From S141-55 sp964422065 (GTDB taxonomy: Bacteria > Hydrothermota > Hydrothermia > WGAB01), in assembly GCA_964422065.1 (NCBI GenBank), contig CAYQZW010000054.1, positions 1 to 11,797 of the forward strand: a stretch of DNA of 11,797 bases, read 5' to 3'. Of this stretch, positions 1-6,440 are shown piece by piece. The notes beneath the pieces are model-generated. The model made no database searches. It was given only the letters and a program-made list of their open reading frames with translations, and was not told the origin of the DNA. Position numbers and translations under genes: made by a program. Each line of letters opens with the position of its first letter. Positions within the stretch are counted from its first letter, which is position 1.

Positions 1-145
1 TGGGGTGGCCGATCTCCACGGCCGGAACCTCAAAGAACGCGCGAAAGCCCTGATTGAGATCGCACATCCGAAATTCCGGGAGGAGTTGGAAAAAGCCGCA
101 TATGAACGGAAACTCCTGCCCAAGATCTTCTCCTTCGGATCCTAA
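1..145 (+). CDS. Acetyl-CoA hydrolase / CoA-transferase family protein, C-terminal end (5' truncated)
   Basis: Codons from base 2 to the TAA at 143-145 encode 47 residues beginning GVADLHGRNLKERAKALIEI and continuing AHPKFREELE. This closely resembles the C-terminus of the acetyl-CoA hydrolase / 4-hydroxybutyrate CoA-transferase family, where a GVA-x-L-x-G-x-x-x-x-x-RA-x-AL-I-x-IAHP-x-FR segment ends the second CoA-transferase domain. Family members move CoA between acetyl-CoA and an acid such as 4-hydroxybutyrate, succinate or butyrate, or hydrolyse acetyl-CoA, in the cytoplasm. The catalytic Glu lies upstream of the window, so substrate and activity cannot be judged. The beta-helix lipoprotein gene follows, overlapping slightly or starting just after the stop. 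The family call rests on this short tail recognised from memory; the exact member is unknown. Confidence 0.72.
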   Translation, partial: GVADLHGRNLKERAKALIEIAHPKFREELEKAAYERKLLPKIFSFGS

Positions 146-1766
146 CCAAACCTTGGGACGCTGGATTCTCTTGGGTGCCTTGGGGGTGGTCCTGGGGATA
201 GGGGGATGCCAGAAATCCCCGGAACCCACCACGTCGGACCATCGTTGGGTCATTGAACAAGATACCGTCTTGGGCCCTGGGATAGTGGAGATCCAACAAC
301 CTCTCGTCATTCTCCACGCTACGCTCCGCCTTGTACCGCCGACTACCCTGATCTTTTCCCCTTCTACTTACCTGCTGGTCGGAGACTCCGGCCGGCTAAT
401 TGCGCGAGGCACTCCACAGGACTCCATCATCCTCACCGGCCAACCCACCTGGCAAGGTCTCATCCTCGCAGCCGAGGAGGCAGGCTCCGACCTCCGATAC
501 GTCGCCATTAGGAACGCCACGGGAACAGCGAATCTCCTCTTACTTTCGCACCGGCGTACCACCCTCTCCCATGTTGTCTTTCGTGGGGCCTCGCATTTTG
601 GCTTGGCCCTGGGGGCCAATGCCAGCCCAGCCCGACTTGACAGTTGTGCGTTTCTTGAAAACCAGGAATTGCCCATCTATTCACACGATATTGGAGGACT
701 CCTCCGATTCGGTTCCACCCTCACCTTCCAGGACAACGGCGACCCACGGATTCTAATTGAAGGGACTTCTACGACCACCGAATCGGGAACCCTATCGATC
801 CGGAACTATCCCATTGTTTTTTCCGAAGGATGGACGATCCGGTCCGAGATCTGGGTCCAGTCCAGCGTCCAACTCTTTCTTGGAAAAGCCCTCCGGGTAG
901 TAGCGGGCCGGTTTGAGGCCTTGGGAGTGACCCTGTCGGGCCTGGAAGGAGGGGCATGGCCCGGAATGGTCATCGAGGGAGGCGCACTGCGCTTAGATTC
1001 AACAAGGATTGTTAAAGGAGGAAACGGCACGGACGCCGCTCTAAACCTCCTGGGGGGACACCCGATTGTGGTCCGGAACACTTTCATCGATTCGTCTCAA
1101 AGCCACGGGGTCTTCGTAGCCACCCCGGTGGATACCTTTGAGGGTAATGCCATCCGGTATGCCCAAGGATATCCCATCGTGGTGTCAGAGCCCCAATACT
1201 TCCCCCGGATCGAAAACACAGTCTATGAGGGAAACACCCACCCTTATGTCCGTGTATCCGGAATCTCTCTCCAGGGATCCGCGACGTGGGAAAACCCTGG
1301 CCTTCCGGTCTTACTCAACGGGCTCCTCTTGGAGGGCCCCTCGGCCCCGGTCCTCACCTTACTGCCGGGCTTGACTTTGGTCTTTTTGAGTTCTGGGAAA
1401 CTGGAAGTCGGGTTTGATCCTTCGGGACTGATTGCCGATGGGGTCACATTGACGGCGCTATTAGACTCAGCCGGATGGACCGGGGTTGTTGTGGGCCCGG
1501 AGATTACCACCTTCCAACTCCAAAATTCTATTGTGGAATACGGTGGCCGGGCGAAGGCTACGGTGGACTCGGGGAACATCACGATCCATGAGACGACCGT
1601 CCCGGTTATCCAGAACTCCATTCTTCGCAACAGCCGGGCATATGGGATCTATCTTGTCGGCTCAGCCAACGATCCAGATTACCGTGCCGGCCTTCTTTCC
1701 CAAAACCAGTTTTCTGGAAACGCGTTGGGGGACATCGGTCCTCCTGCACGTATTCAACGGCCATGA
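102..1766 (+). CDS. Secreted lipoprotein with right-handed parallel beta-helix fold
   Basis: The protein is about 554 residues from the ATG at 102. It has a hydrophobic export segment (WILLGALGVVLGIGG) ending in a lipobox-like I-G-G-C with Cys at residue 36. Gln at +2 suggests outer-membrane sorting rather than inner-membrane retention. The mature part is a long run of short beta-strand/turn units with many V/I/L residues alternating with G, N, D and S (for example FRGASHFGLALGANASPARL and LRNSRAYGIYLVGS), typical of pectate-lyase-like parallel beta-helix repeats. Ligand or enzyme activity is unknown; such proteins often bind or cut polysaccharide or act as surface scaffolds. The start is uncertain. 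An ATG at 54 overlaps the previous gene by 92 bases. The ATG at 102 has a purine-rich GGGAGGAG about 16 bases upstream, which is too far to be ideal. A TTG at 153 would give a compact signal peptide beginning just after the upstream stop. The stop overlaps the recX start (ATGA). Confidence 0.75.
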   Translation: MNGNSCPRSSPSDPNQTLGRWILLGALGVVLGIGGCQKSPEPTTSDHRWVIEQDTVLGPGIVEIQQPLVILHATLRLVPPTTLIFSPSTYLLVGDSGRLIARGTPQDSIILTGQPTWQGLILAAEEAGSDLRYVAIRNATGTANLLLLSHRRTTLSHVVFRGASHFGLALGANASPARLDSCAFLENQELPIYSHDIGGLLRFGSTLTFQDNGDPRILIEGTSTTTESGTLSIRNYPIVFSEGWTIRSEIWVQSSVQLFLGKALRVVAGRFEALGVTLSGLEGGAWPGMVIEGGALRLDSTRIVKGGNGTDAALNLLGGHPIVVRNTFIDSSQSHGVFVATPVDTFEGNAIRYAQGYPIVVSEPQYFPRIENTVYEGNTHPYVRVSGISLQGSATWENPGLPVLLNGLLLEGPSAPVLTLLPGLTLVFLSSGKLEVGFDPSGLIADGVTLTALLDSAGWTGVVVGPEITTFQLQNSIVEYGGRAKATVDSGNITIHETTVPVIQNSILRNSRAYGIYLVGSANDPDYRAGLLSQNQFSGNALGDIGPPARIQRP

Positions 1767-2221
1767 AGCATCGGCGAAAACCCTCGGCGCGAGATGCGGC
1801 ACTTCGTCTTCTCCGTGTTCGTCCCAGAACCGCACAAGAACTCCGTCACCGTCTTCAAAGGAAGGGGTACTCCGAGGGGGAAATCAAGGAGGTTTTGGAG
1901 GATCTGAAGGCAACCGGGGTCTTGGACGAGCGGGAGTTCGCAGAGTCCTTTACCCTGGGGAAAATGAGGAATCTCTACAGTCGAACGTGGATCGGCCGGG
2001 CCCTTCGCCAGGCAGGGGTTCCAGACGACATTGTAAACACGGTATTGAGCGAAGTATACCATGAGGAGGAAGTGTTGCAAGGGCTCGTGGATCACGCCCA
2101 GCGAATCGCACAACAGGTCTCGGACCCCGAGAAGGCTAAGCGTCGTGTGTACGCATATATCCTACGTCGAGGGCACCCGCCTTCTGTGGCGTATCGGGTC
2201 CTGAAATCGGTCTTTGGTTGA
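1763..2221 (+). CDS. recX: Regulatory protein RecX
   Basis: The 152-residue product is all-helical, basic and of normal RecX length. Recognisable family segments are the N-terminal ARDAALRLLRVRPRTAQELR, then KGYSEGEIKEVLEDLKATG, then LDEREFAESFTLGK, followed by the GVPDDIVNTVL helical repeat and a C-terminal RRGHPPSVAYRVLKSVF. These form the three tandem three-helix repeats of RecX. RecX binds RecA filaments and tunes strand exchange and recombination in the cytoplasm, usually as an inhibitor. The ATG overlaps the stop of the lipoprotein gene (ATGA), with no clear ribosome binding site of its own, so translation is probably coupled. recA is not in this window; pairing recX with a surface lipoprotein is unusual and may only reflect operon packing. 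Confidence 0.93.
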   Translation: MKHRRKPSARDAALRLLRVRPRTAQELRHRLQRKGYSEGEIKEVLEDLKATGVLDEREFAESFTLGKMRNLYSRTWIGRALRQAGVPDDIVNTVLSEVYHEEEVLQGLVDHAQRIAQQVSDPEKAKRRVYAYILRRGHPPSVAYRVLKSVFG

Positions 2222-2230
2222 ACCTGGAAC

Positions 2231-2259
2231 TTGCTTTATGTGCCTCGTTCCTGTAGCAT
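2231..2259 (+). promoter_or_regulatory. Candidate promoter of the blaI-like/M56 cassette
   Basis: TTGCTT (2231-2236, 3 of 6 to the sigma-70 -35 consensus) lies 17 bases before TAGCAT (2254-2259, 4 of 6 to the -10). Transcription from it would begin about 7 bases downstream, essentially at the ATG at 2266. This fits the absence of any Shine-Dalgarno sequence before that ATG and suggests a leaderless mRNA. The match is weak and sigma specificity in this organism is unknown. Confidence 0.3.
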
Positions 2260-2280
2260 ATTACTATGAACCGTAGTAAT
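2260..2280. promoter_or_regulatory. Putative BlaI/MecI-type operator dyad over the repressor start codon
   Basis: A perfect 7-base inverted repeat, ATTACTA (2260-2266) and TAGTAAT (2274-2280), is separated by 7 bases. The core TACTA-N7-TAGTA resembles the known BlaI/MecI operator TACTA-N6-TAGTA. A further GTAG half-site at 2253-2256 sits 20 bases upstream of the GTAG at 2273-2276, about two helical turns away. The dyad covers the repressor's ATG (2266-2268) and lies just downstream of the candidate -10, as expected for autorepression. The resemblance is seen in the sequence; binding is inferred. Confidence 0.5.
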
Positions 2281-2733
2281 CGAATTCCAGCGAAGCGTAT
2301 TCGTGTGGGTTCTCAAGGATTGGCCAAGTTTTTAGGCGAACTTGAGGCCCAGGTGATGGAAGAGATTTGGGCTCGTGAGGGGGCGACTGTTCGGGAGGTC
2401 TGGAGCGAACTTTCCCGGCGTGCAAGGCAGGAAAACCGTCACGAGCCGGCATACACAACGATTCTCACAGTCATGCAGAACCTCGAGAAAAAGGGGTATC
2501 TTCGGGCGGAACGGCGCGGACGACAAAACTTTTATACGCCTTGCTGTGATCGAGAAGAATTCCTCCAGGAGAACATTCAACGTGCAATTACCGATTTACT
2601 CCGTGATTTTCCTGAGTATGTGATCGCGACGCTCTTACCGAAAGAGTCGTCTAAACTTTCTGAAGAAGAACGCGAAAAGTTCCGCAGGCTCCTCGAACAA
2701 CGAGTGCGTGCGGAAGCGGATCGATATGCCTGA
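2266..2733 (+). CDS. BlaI/MecI/CopY-family transcriptional repressor
   Basis: The 155-residue protein carries a winged-helix DNA-binding domain with family signatures: LGELEAQVMEEIW (residues 23-35), ATVREVWSEL (40-49), the recognition-helix region PAYTTILTVMQNLEKKGYL (61-79), and a wing ending in RRGRQNFYTP (83-92). The C-terminal helices (about 96-155) would form the dimerisation region that is cleaved in BlaI/MecI. The family represses beta-lactamase, mecA, copper or stress operons and is inactivated when a partner M56 peptidase signals. That partner gene overlaps the end of this one. Two adjacent Cys (93-94) follow the wing. The ATG at 2266 gives about 20 residues before the usual family start and has no ribosome binding site; a leaderless transcript is likely. 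A start at the GTG at 2305 is possible. Confidence 0.92.
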   Translation: MNRSNRIPAKRIRVGSQGLAKFLGELEAQVMEEIWAREGATVREVWSELSRRARQENRHEPAYTTILTVMQNLEKKGYLRAERRGRQNFYTPCCDREEFLQENIQRAITDLLRDFPEYVIATLLPKESSKLSEEEREKFRRLLEQRVRAEADRYA

Positions 2734-3694
2734 ATGGATTGTGCTGATCTCGATCGGGATCGGCGGTGTGCTTTTCTTGTTGTTGCCCCTTTTGGGGCGC
2801 CGATGGTCCCTTTCCTCCACGGAATACCTCCTGGTAGCAGCAGGGGCAGGCTTCCTGTTCTTTGGGTACCCCCTGTTGGTGACGGTAACCCATCTCCAAA
2901 CTTGGCTTCATCACTTCCAATCCTGTGGCGGTGGGGTCTTCCCGTGTAACGTCTCCGGTATTGGCGGCAAAACACAATTCCTCTTCCCTATATTGTGGAC
3001 CGGGATGGGCACCGTCTTTGCTCTCCGAACCCTCGGGGATTGGATACAGACGCAACGGAGGATCCAGAACCTGCTCCTTTCCTTGGAACAACGCCGCATC
3101 GGGACTCTGGCAGCACGGATTCTGCCATGGTCTGAGCCCTTCCTGGGGCTCATCGGGGTCCGAAATCCACAGCTGGTTATCAGCGAAGGAGCCCTGGAGA
3201 TTTTGAGTCCGGAGGAACTTCACGCCGCGATCCTCCACGAGGAGGCCCATCGGCGGCTGCGTCATAATTTCAAAGACTTCGCACTCCGGCTTCTGATCGC
3301 CGGTCTCCCCACGCGGCTTAGACTCCCCCTGTACGAAGGCTATGTGTATCTCCGGGAAATTGAGGCGGATCAACGGGTTCCCACCCCTACCGCCCTTGCC
3401 TCTGCCTTGTTGAAGGCTACAGACGCCCCTCACCTCGAGTACAGCCTCACCCTCTCCTCTCGTACCCCGATCCTCAAATCACGACTGGAATACCTGTTAG
3501 GTGTCGCAACACCACCCTCCCCCTGGTCTATCCCGTCCCTTATCGGTCGTGTGGCGCTTCTCTTGGTCTTTCTGACGGTACCGGCATTCGGGCTGTACCA
3601 TCTGCATCAGGATACCCTGATGGCAAAATCCGGGCCTGTAGATGTCTGTCCGGCACTTGTTGCAACATGCTGTGCGGCCCAGACAGCCTCTTAA
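2726..3694 (+). CDS. M56-family (BlaR1-type) membrane metallopeptidase lacking a penicillin-binding sensor
   Basis: The 322-residue product has membrane segments at about residues 4-24, 34-54, 85-105 and 273-294. Between the last two lies a cytoplasmic metalloprotease domain with zinc motif HEEAH (171-175, HExxH) and a downstream REIEADQ (E213, D215) supplying the third ligand, as in M56/BlaR1. In the known systems this peptidase relays an extracellular signal and inactivates the partner BlaI repressor. Here the gene overlaps the blaI-like gene by 8 bases, so the two form a cassette. Unlike BlaR1 (about 585-600 residues), there is no C-terminal beta-lactam-binding domain, only about 28 residues after the last membrane segment, containing C308, C315 and C316. 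The loop between segments 2 and 3 carries C67 and C74. By BlaR1 topology both regions would face the periplasm. The signal sensed is unknown. A GTG at 2708 could extend the protein by six residues; the ATG at 2726 has a GGAAG 10 bases upstream. Confidence 0.88.
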   Translation: MPEWIVLISIGIGGVLFLLLPLLGRRWSLSSTEYLLVAAGAGFLFFGYPLLVTVTHLQTWLHHFQSCGGGVFPCNVSGIGGKTQFLFPILWTGMGTVFALRTLGDWIQTQRRIQNLLLSLEQRRIGTLAARILPWSEPFLGLIGVRNPQLVISEGALEILSPEELHAAILHEEAHRRLRHNFKDFALRLLIAGLPTRLRLPLYEGYVYLREIEADQRVPTPTALASALLKATDAPHLEYSLTLSSRTPILKSRLEYLLGVATPPSPWSIPSLIGRVALLLVFLTVPAFGLYHLHQDTLMAKSGPVDVCPALVATCCAAQTAS

Positions 3695-3704
3695 GGCCTA
3701 TTCC

Positions 3705-3733
3705 TTTCCATCCTCTGTTGTTCCCTGTATCAT
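3705..3733 (+). promoter_or_regulatory. Candidate promoter of the DUF3467-transglutaminase-GT9-ligase unit
   Basis: TTTCCA (3705-3710, 4 of 6 to -35) and TATCAT (3728-3733, 5 of 6 to -10) are separated by 17 bases in the 75-base gap after the M56 gene. A start near 3740 would leave a leader of about 30 bases holding the strong ribosome binding site. No TACTA/TAGTA dyad is present here, so this promoter does not look like a second BlaI-family target. I saw no terminator between the M56 gene and this promoter, so read-through is possible. Confidence 0.38.
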
Positions 3734-3754
3734 TCAAAACCCAAACCCATCGAG

Positions 3755-3763
3755 AAAGGAGGT
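3755..3763 (+). promoter_or_regulatory. Strong Shine-Dalgarno for the DUF3467 gene
   Basis: AAAGGAGGT is a near-perfect anti-16S match, 7 bases (counted from the end of GGAGG) before the ATG at 3770. It fixes that start. It is also the only strong ribosome binding site of the four-gene unit, since the three following genes start inside the previous stop codon. Confidence 0.85.
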
Positions 3764-3769
3764 CTCAAA

Positions 3770-4090
3770 ATGGATAAACCCACAGGACCTGCACCCTTTA
3801 AAGTTGAAATCAAAGAAGAAGAGGGCTTAGGGATCTACTCCAACTTGGTCATGATTACCCATTCGCCGTCGGAGTTTATCTTGGACTTTGCACGCCATCT
3901 CCCGGGGTTGCCATCCGCGAAAGTGATGGCCCGGATTGTCATGACTCCCCAGCACGCGAAGATGCTCCTCAAGGCCTTAGAACAAAACATCAAAAAGTAC
4001 GAAGAACGGTTCGGAGAGATTAAACTCTTCGGCATGGAAGAGAAAAAGATCGGCTTTGCAGGGCCAGAAGGGGGGATCCCCGCAACATGA
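3770..4090 (+). CDS. DUF3467 family protein
   Basis: The 106-residue cytoplasmic protein matches the DUF3467 pattern: a strand giving ...GIYSNLVMITHSPSEFILDFA (about residues 24-44), a LPGLPSAKVMARIVMTPQHAKMLL segment, and the closing helix ALEQNIKKYEERFGEIKL. Family members are about 100 residues, widespread in bacteria and some archaea, and have no assigned function. No signal peptide, membrane segment or catalytic motif is visible. The last 18 residues (MEEKKIGFAGPEGGIPAT) look like a flexible tail. The gene leads a coupled unit; its stop overlaps the next start (ATGA at 4087). Because the next protein is exported, a direct partnership is not obvious. Confidence 0.85.
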   Translation: MDKPTGPAPFKVEIKEEEGLGIYSNLVMITHSPSEFILDFARHLPGLPSAKVMARIVMTPQHAKMLLKALEQNIKKYEERFGEIKLFGMEEKKIGFAGPEGGIPAT

Positions 4091-5481
4091 AGAAGACTCT
4101 CCCGCTTTCCGCATTCCTGTGGCTGTTCCCTCTCTTTGTCTCCACTTCCCTCGCCGGCAATCCATCCAAAATCGCCTGGCATGGCATCTACATCCAGGGG
4201 GCCAAGGTCGGTTACTCTTATTGGGAAGTGAAAAAGACAGGCGAGGGCTACCGTATCCTGGACCGGACAACCATTGATCTCAATATGCTGGGGATGCCCA
4301 AACGGCTCATTACCGTTACCGAAGTGTACCTCGATCCGACCCTGAAACTCCAGTCCTTTGACTTCCAGATGCAGACCAACGACCAAAAACTCCATTATTC
4401 CGGCCAACTCCAAGATCATACGCTGACCCTGAAAGGTTCGGAGGCCCCTCGGAAAACGTTCCAGATCCAGGGCGATCTCATCCTGACCCCGATGATCCCG
4501 TTTCTGGTGGACCGTGGACGTTTGCCTCAAACCTTCCAGGTCTTTGATCCCTCTACCTACACCCTGGCAGAAGCCAAAGCGGAAGTCCTGGGGGAAGTAT
4601 CCGTGGATGTTGGAGGGACCTCGTATCGTGCCACGAAGGTGCAGTTAGAGTACATGGGCGCTCGTTCCACAGCCTATATCGCCAACGGGGTGCTTGTCAA
4701 AGAAGAGTCACCCATGCAGATGGAGACGGTTTTGGAACCCGAATCCAAAGCCACACAACTCCAGGGGAAGCGTGTGGACATCTTGACGATGTTTGCGGTT
4801 CGCCCCCAAGGACTCAAGGGTGCCCCACAGCAGTATCAGGTTTTAACCCTCAAACTTTCAGGCCTTCCTGACCCTAAAGATGTGCCTTTAGACCTGAACT
4901 TTGCCTCTCAAAAACTCATCAAACGAGAGGGTTCCACGGCCATTCTTGAAATTCGTGCCCCGAAACTCCCCGAAAGTTCCACACCTCAGGGACCACCTCC
5001 AGGCGAAGAGTACCTTGCTCCAACCCCATCCATGCAGGTTGACGATCCTCGAATCCAGGATCTGGCGAGGGAACTCACTCAAGGCATCCAGGACCCCGTA
5101 GCCAAAGCCGAACGCATCCTCAACTATGTCTATACCAGCCTTGCCAAGCGTCCAACGGTGACCCTTCCTACGGCATCCGAAGTTTTAGACCTGGGCTATG
5201 GGGATTGCAACGAACACGCCGTGCTCTATGGCGCATTGGCCCGGGCTGCGGGGATCCCAACGGTCATTACCGTGGGCTTGATTTACCAGAACGGGGCCTA
5301 TTACTATCACGCCTGGAACGCCTCCTACCTCAACGGCCAATGGGTCTTTGTGGATCCGGTGATGGGGGAATTCCCCGCCTCCATCGGCCACATCCTGTTG
5401 AAAATCGGGGAAATTGAAGAACAAACCAGGCTCCTGCCCGTTGTCGGAAACCTCACAATTGAGGTGATCCAAGCCCAGTGA
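4087..5481 (+). CDS. Exported transglutaminase-like (papain-fold) protein
   Basis: The 464-residue protein begins with a signal peptide (MKK-TLPLSAFLWLFPLFVSTSLA, probable cleavage after Ala23), so it acts in the envelope. Residues about 24-320 are beta-rich and lack a motif I can name. A transglutaminase-like core follows at about 330-440 with the complete catalytic triad: Cys374 in GYGDCNEHA, His408 in YYYHAWNASY and Asp423 in VFVDPVMG. The prelude QDLARELTQGIQDPVAKAERILNYVYTSL is the helix usual before such cores. Bacterial members act as peptidases, amidases or crosslinkers on proteins or peptidoglycan; the substrate here is unknown. It starts inside the DUF3467 stop codon and ends by overlapping the GTG of the glycosyltransferase, which argues for tight co-expression with envelope glycan assembly. 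Confidence 0.88.
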   Translation: MKKTLPLSAFLWLFPLFVSTSLAGNPSKIAWHGIYIQGAKVGYSYWEVKKTGEGYRILDRTTIDLNMLGMPKRLITVTEVYLDPTLKLQSFDFQMQTNDQKLHYSGQLQDHTLTLKGSEAPRKTFQIQGDLILTPMIPFLVDRGRLPQTFQVFDPSTYTLAEAKAEVLGEVSVDVGGTSYRATKVQLEYMGARSTAYIANGVLVKEESPMQMETVLEPESKATQLQGKRVDILTMFAVRPQGLKGAPQQYQVLTLKLSGLPDPKDVPLDLNFASQKLIKREGSTAILEIRAPKLPESSTPQGPPPGEEYLAPTPSMQVDDPRIQDLARELTQGIQDPVAKAERILNYVYTSLAKRPTVTLPTASEVLDLGYGDCNEHAVLYGALARAAGIPTVITVGLIYQNGAYYYHAWNASYLNGQWVFVDPVMGEFPASIGHILLKIGEIEEQTRLLPVVGNLTIEVIQAQ

Positions 5482-6440
5482 ACCTCCTGGTCCGCGCACC
5501 AAATTGGCTGGGGGACGTGGCCATGAGTTTGTATCTGTTTGAGGCGATTCGGCCACACCACCCCCATATCCTCGTGAAACGACCGTTCCATGAATTGCTG
5601 GTAGGCTACGGCACCCTCCATACCTTTGCGTCCAAACGGGAACTCTGGCGATGGAGTTGGCGCCTGCGACGTCAGACTTGGGATGCAGGGATCGTGCTTC
5701 CTCCCTCTTTCTCGTCGGCACTCCAGATGTGGATCAGTGGCGCCCATCAGCGGATCGGCTATCGGTCAGACTTCCGTGGGTTTTTTCTCCGCCCAGCCCT
5801 GACGAAACCCCTCAAAGGGGAAATCCACTATGTCACGGAGATCCTGAACCTTCTTGAACCCTTGGGCTTACGTCCGAAGGACCGCCCCTCCATCCGCTTC
5901 CCCTGGTCCATGGACGAACTTGAAGAATTCGATCAGCGACTCCACACACTGGGCCTGCAGAAGAGACATTACATCGTTGTCGCTCCCTTTGCAGCCTATG
6001 GTCCGGCGAAGGAGTGGCCCCTACCTCGTTTTGTAGAACTTGCTGCACACCTTGGGAACAACACGGGGTTCCCTGTCGTCTTTGTGGGTGCGGCCCATGA
6101 GCGTCCGCGGCTTCCCAACGCGCCGGGTCTCAATCTAATGGGCCAGACCCCTTTACGATTTCTGGCCTATCTCCTCTATCATGCCGCGCTCGTCATTGGC
6201 AACGACTCGGGGGTTCCTCACCTTGCCGACACCCTTGGGGCCCCGACCCTGATGTTCTTTGGCCCCACCCCTCCCTCCTGGACCGCCCCGCTCCACGGGC
6301 GTGCCCTTTCTCACCCTGTCTCCTGTGCACCCTGTGGACGACGGACCTGCCCGTACGGCCACCATAGGTGTATGAAGGAGATCGCGGTCCCACAGGCCCT
6401 GAAAGAGGCGCTAAAACTCTTGAGTCTACCGCAACCATGA
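5478..6440 (+). CDS. Glycosyltransferase family 9 protein (heptosyltransferase II-like)
   Basis: The 320-residue protein has the GT9 N-terminus LLVRAPNWLGDVAMSL, with Asp13 at the position of the catalytic base in WaaC-type heptosyltransferases. Its C-terminal Rossmann half contains the donor-binding signature GNDSGVPHLADTLGAPTLMF (about 241-260) followed by FGPT. The end carries a Cys group (C283, C286, C291, C298 in a C-x2-C-x4-CP-x6-C arrangement) that is frequent in WaaF-like proteins. GT9 enzymes add heptose or related sugars to the lipopolysaccharide inner core on the cytoplasmic face of the inner membrane, supporting a diderm envelope. The start is GTG at 5478, overlapping the previous TGA (GTGA) with no ribosome binding site of its own. 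Whether the sugar is heptose cannot be told from sequence; waaF is the nearest name but I do not assign it. Confidence 0.9.
   Translation: MNLLVRAPNWLGDVAMSLYLFEAIRPHHPHILVKRPFHELLVGYGTLHTFASKRELWRWSWRLRRQTWDAGIVLPPSFSSALQMWISGAHQRIGYRSDFRGFFLRPALTKPLKGEIHYVTEILNLLEPLGLRPKDRPSIRFPWSMDELEEFDQRLHTLGLQKRHYIVVAPFAAYGPAKEWPLPRFVELAAHLGNNTGFPVVFVGAAHERPRLPNAPGLNLMGQTPLRFLAYLLYHAALVIGNDSGVPHLADTLGAPTLMFFGPTPPSWTAPLHGRALSHPVSCAPCGRRTCPYGHHRCMKEIAVPQALKEALKLLSLPQP

Noticed and set aside
1486..2064. 192-codon + strand open frame bridging the lipoprotein and recX genes in another frame
   Set aside because: It overlaps two better-supported genes, and its translation is rich in R, S and P with no domain.
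2651..3433. 260-codon minus-strand open frame opposite the M56 gene
   Set aside because: The + strand encodes HEEAH and membrane segments; the antisense translation is low-complexity with many P, R and G and resembles nothing.
4001..4090. Chance of a frameshift or fusion between the DUF3467 gene and the transglutaminase gene
   Set aside because: The DUF3467 protein has its normal length, and the next gene begins with a proper signal peptide right at the ATGA overlap, so they are two genes.
6321..6375. Cys cluster (C283, C286, C291, C298) at the end of the GT9 protein, considered as a novel zinc site
   Set aside because: A similar C-x2-C...CP...C arrangement is common in WaaF-like GT9 proteins, so it is not unusual here.
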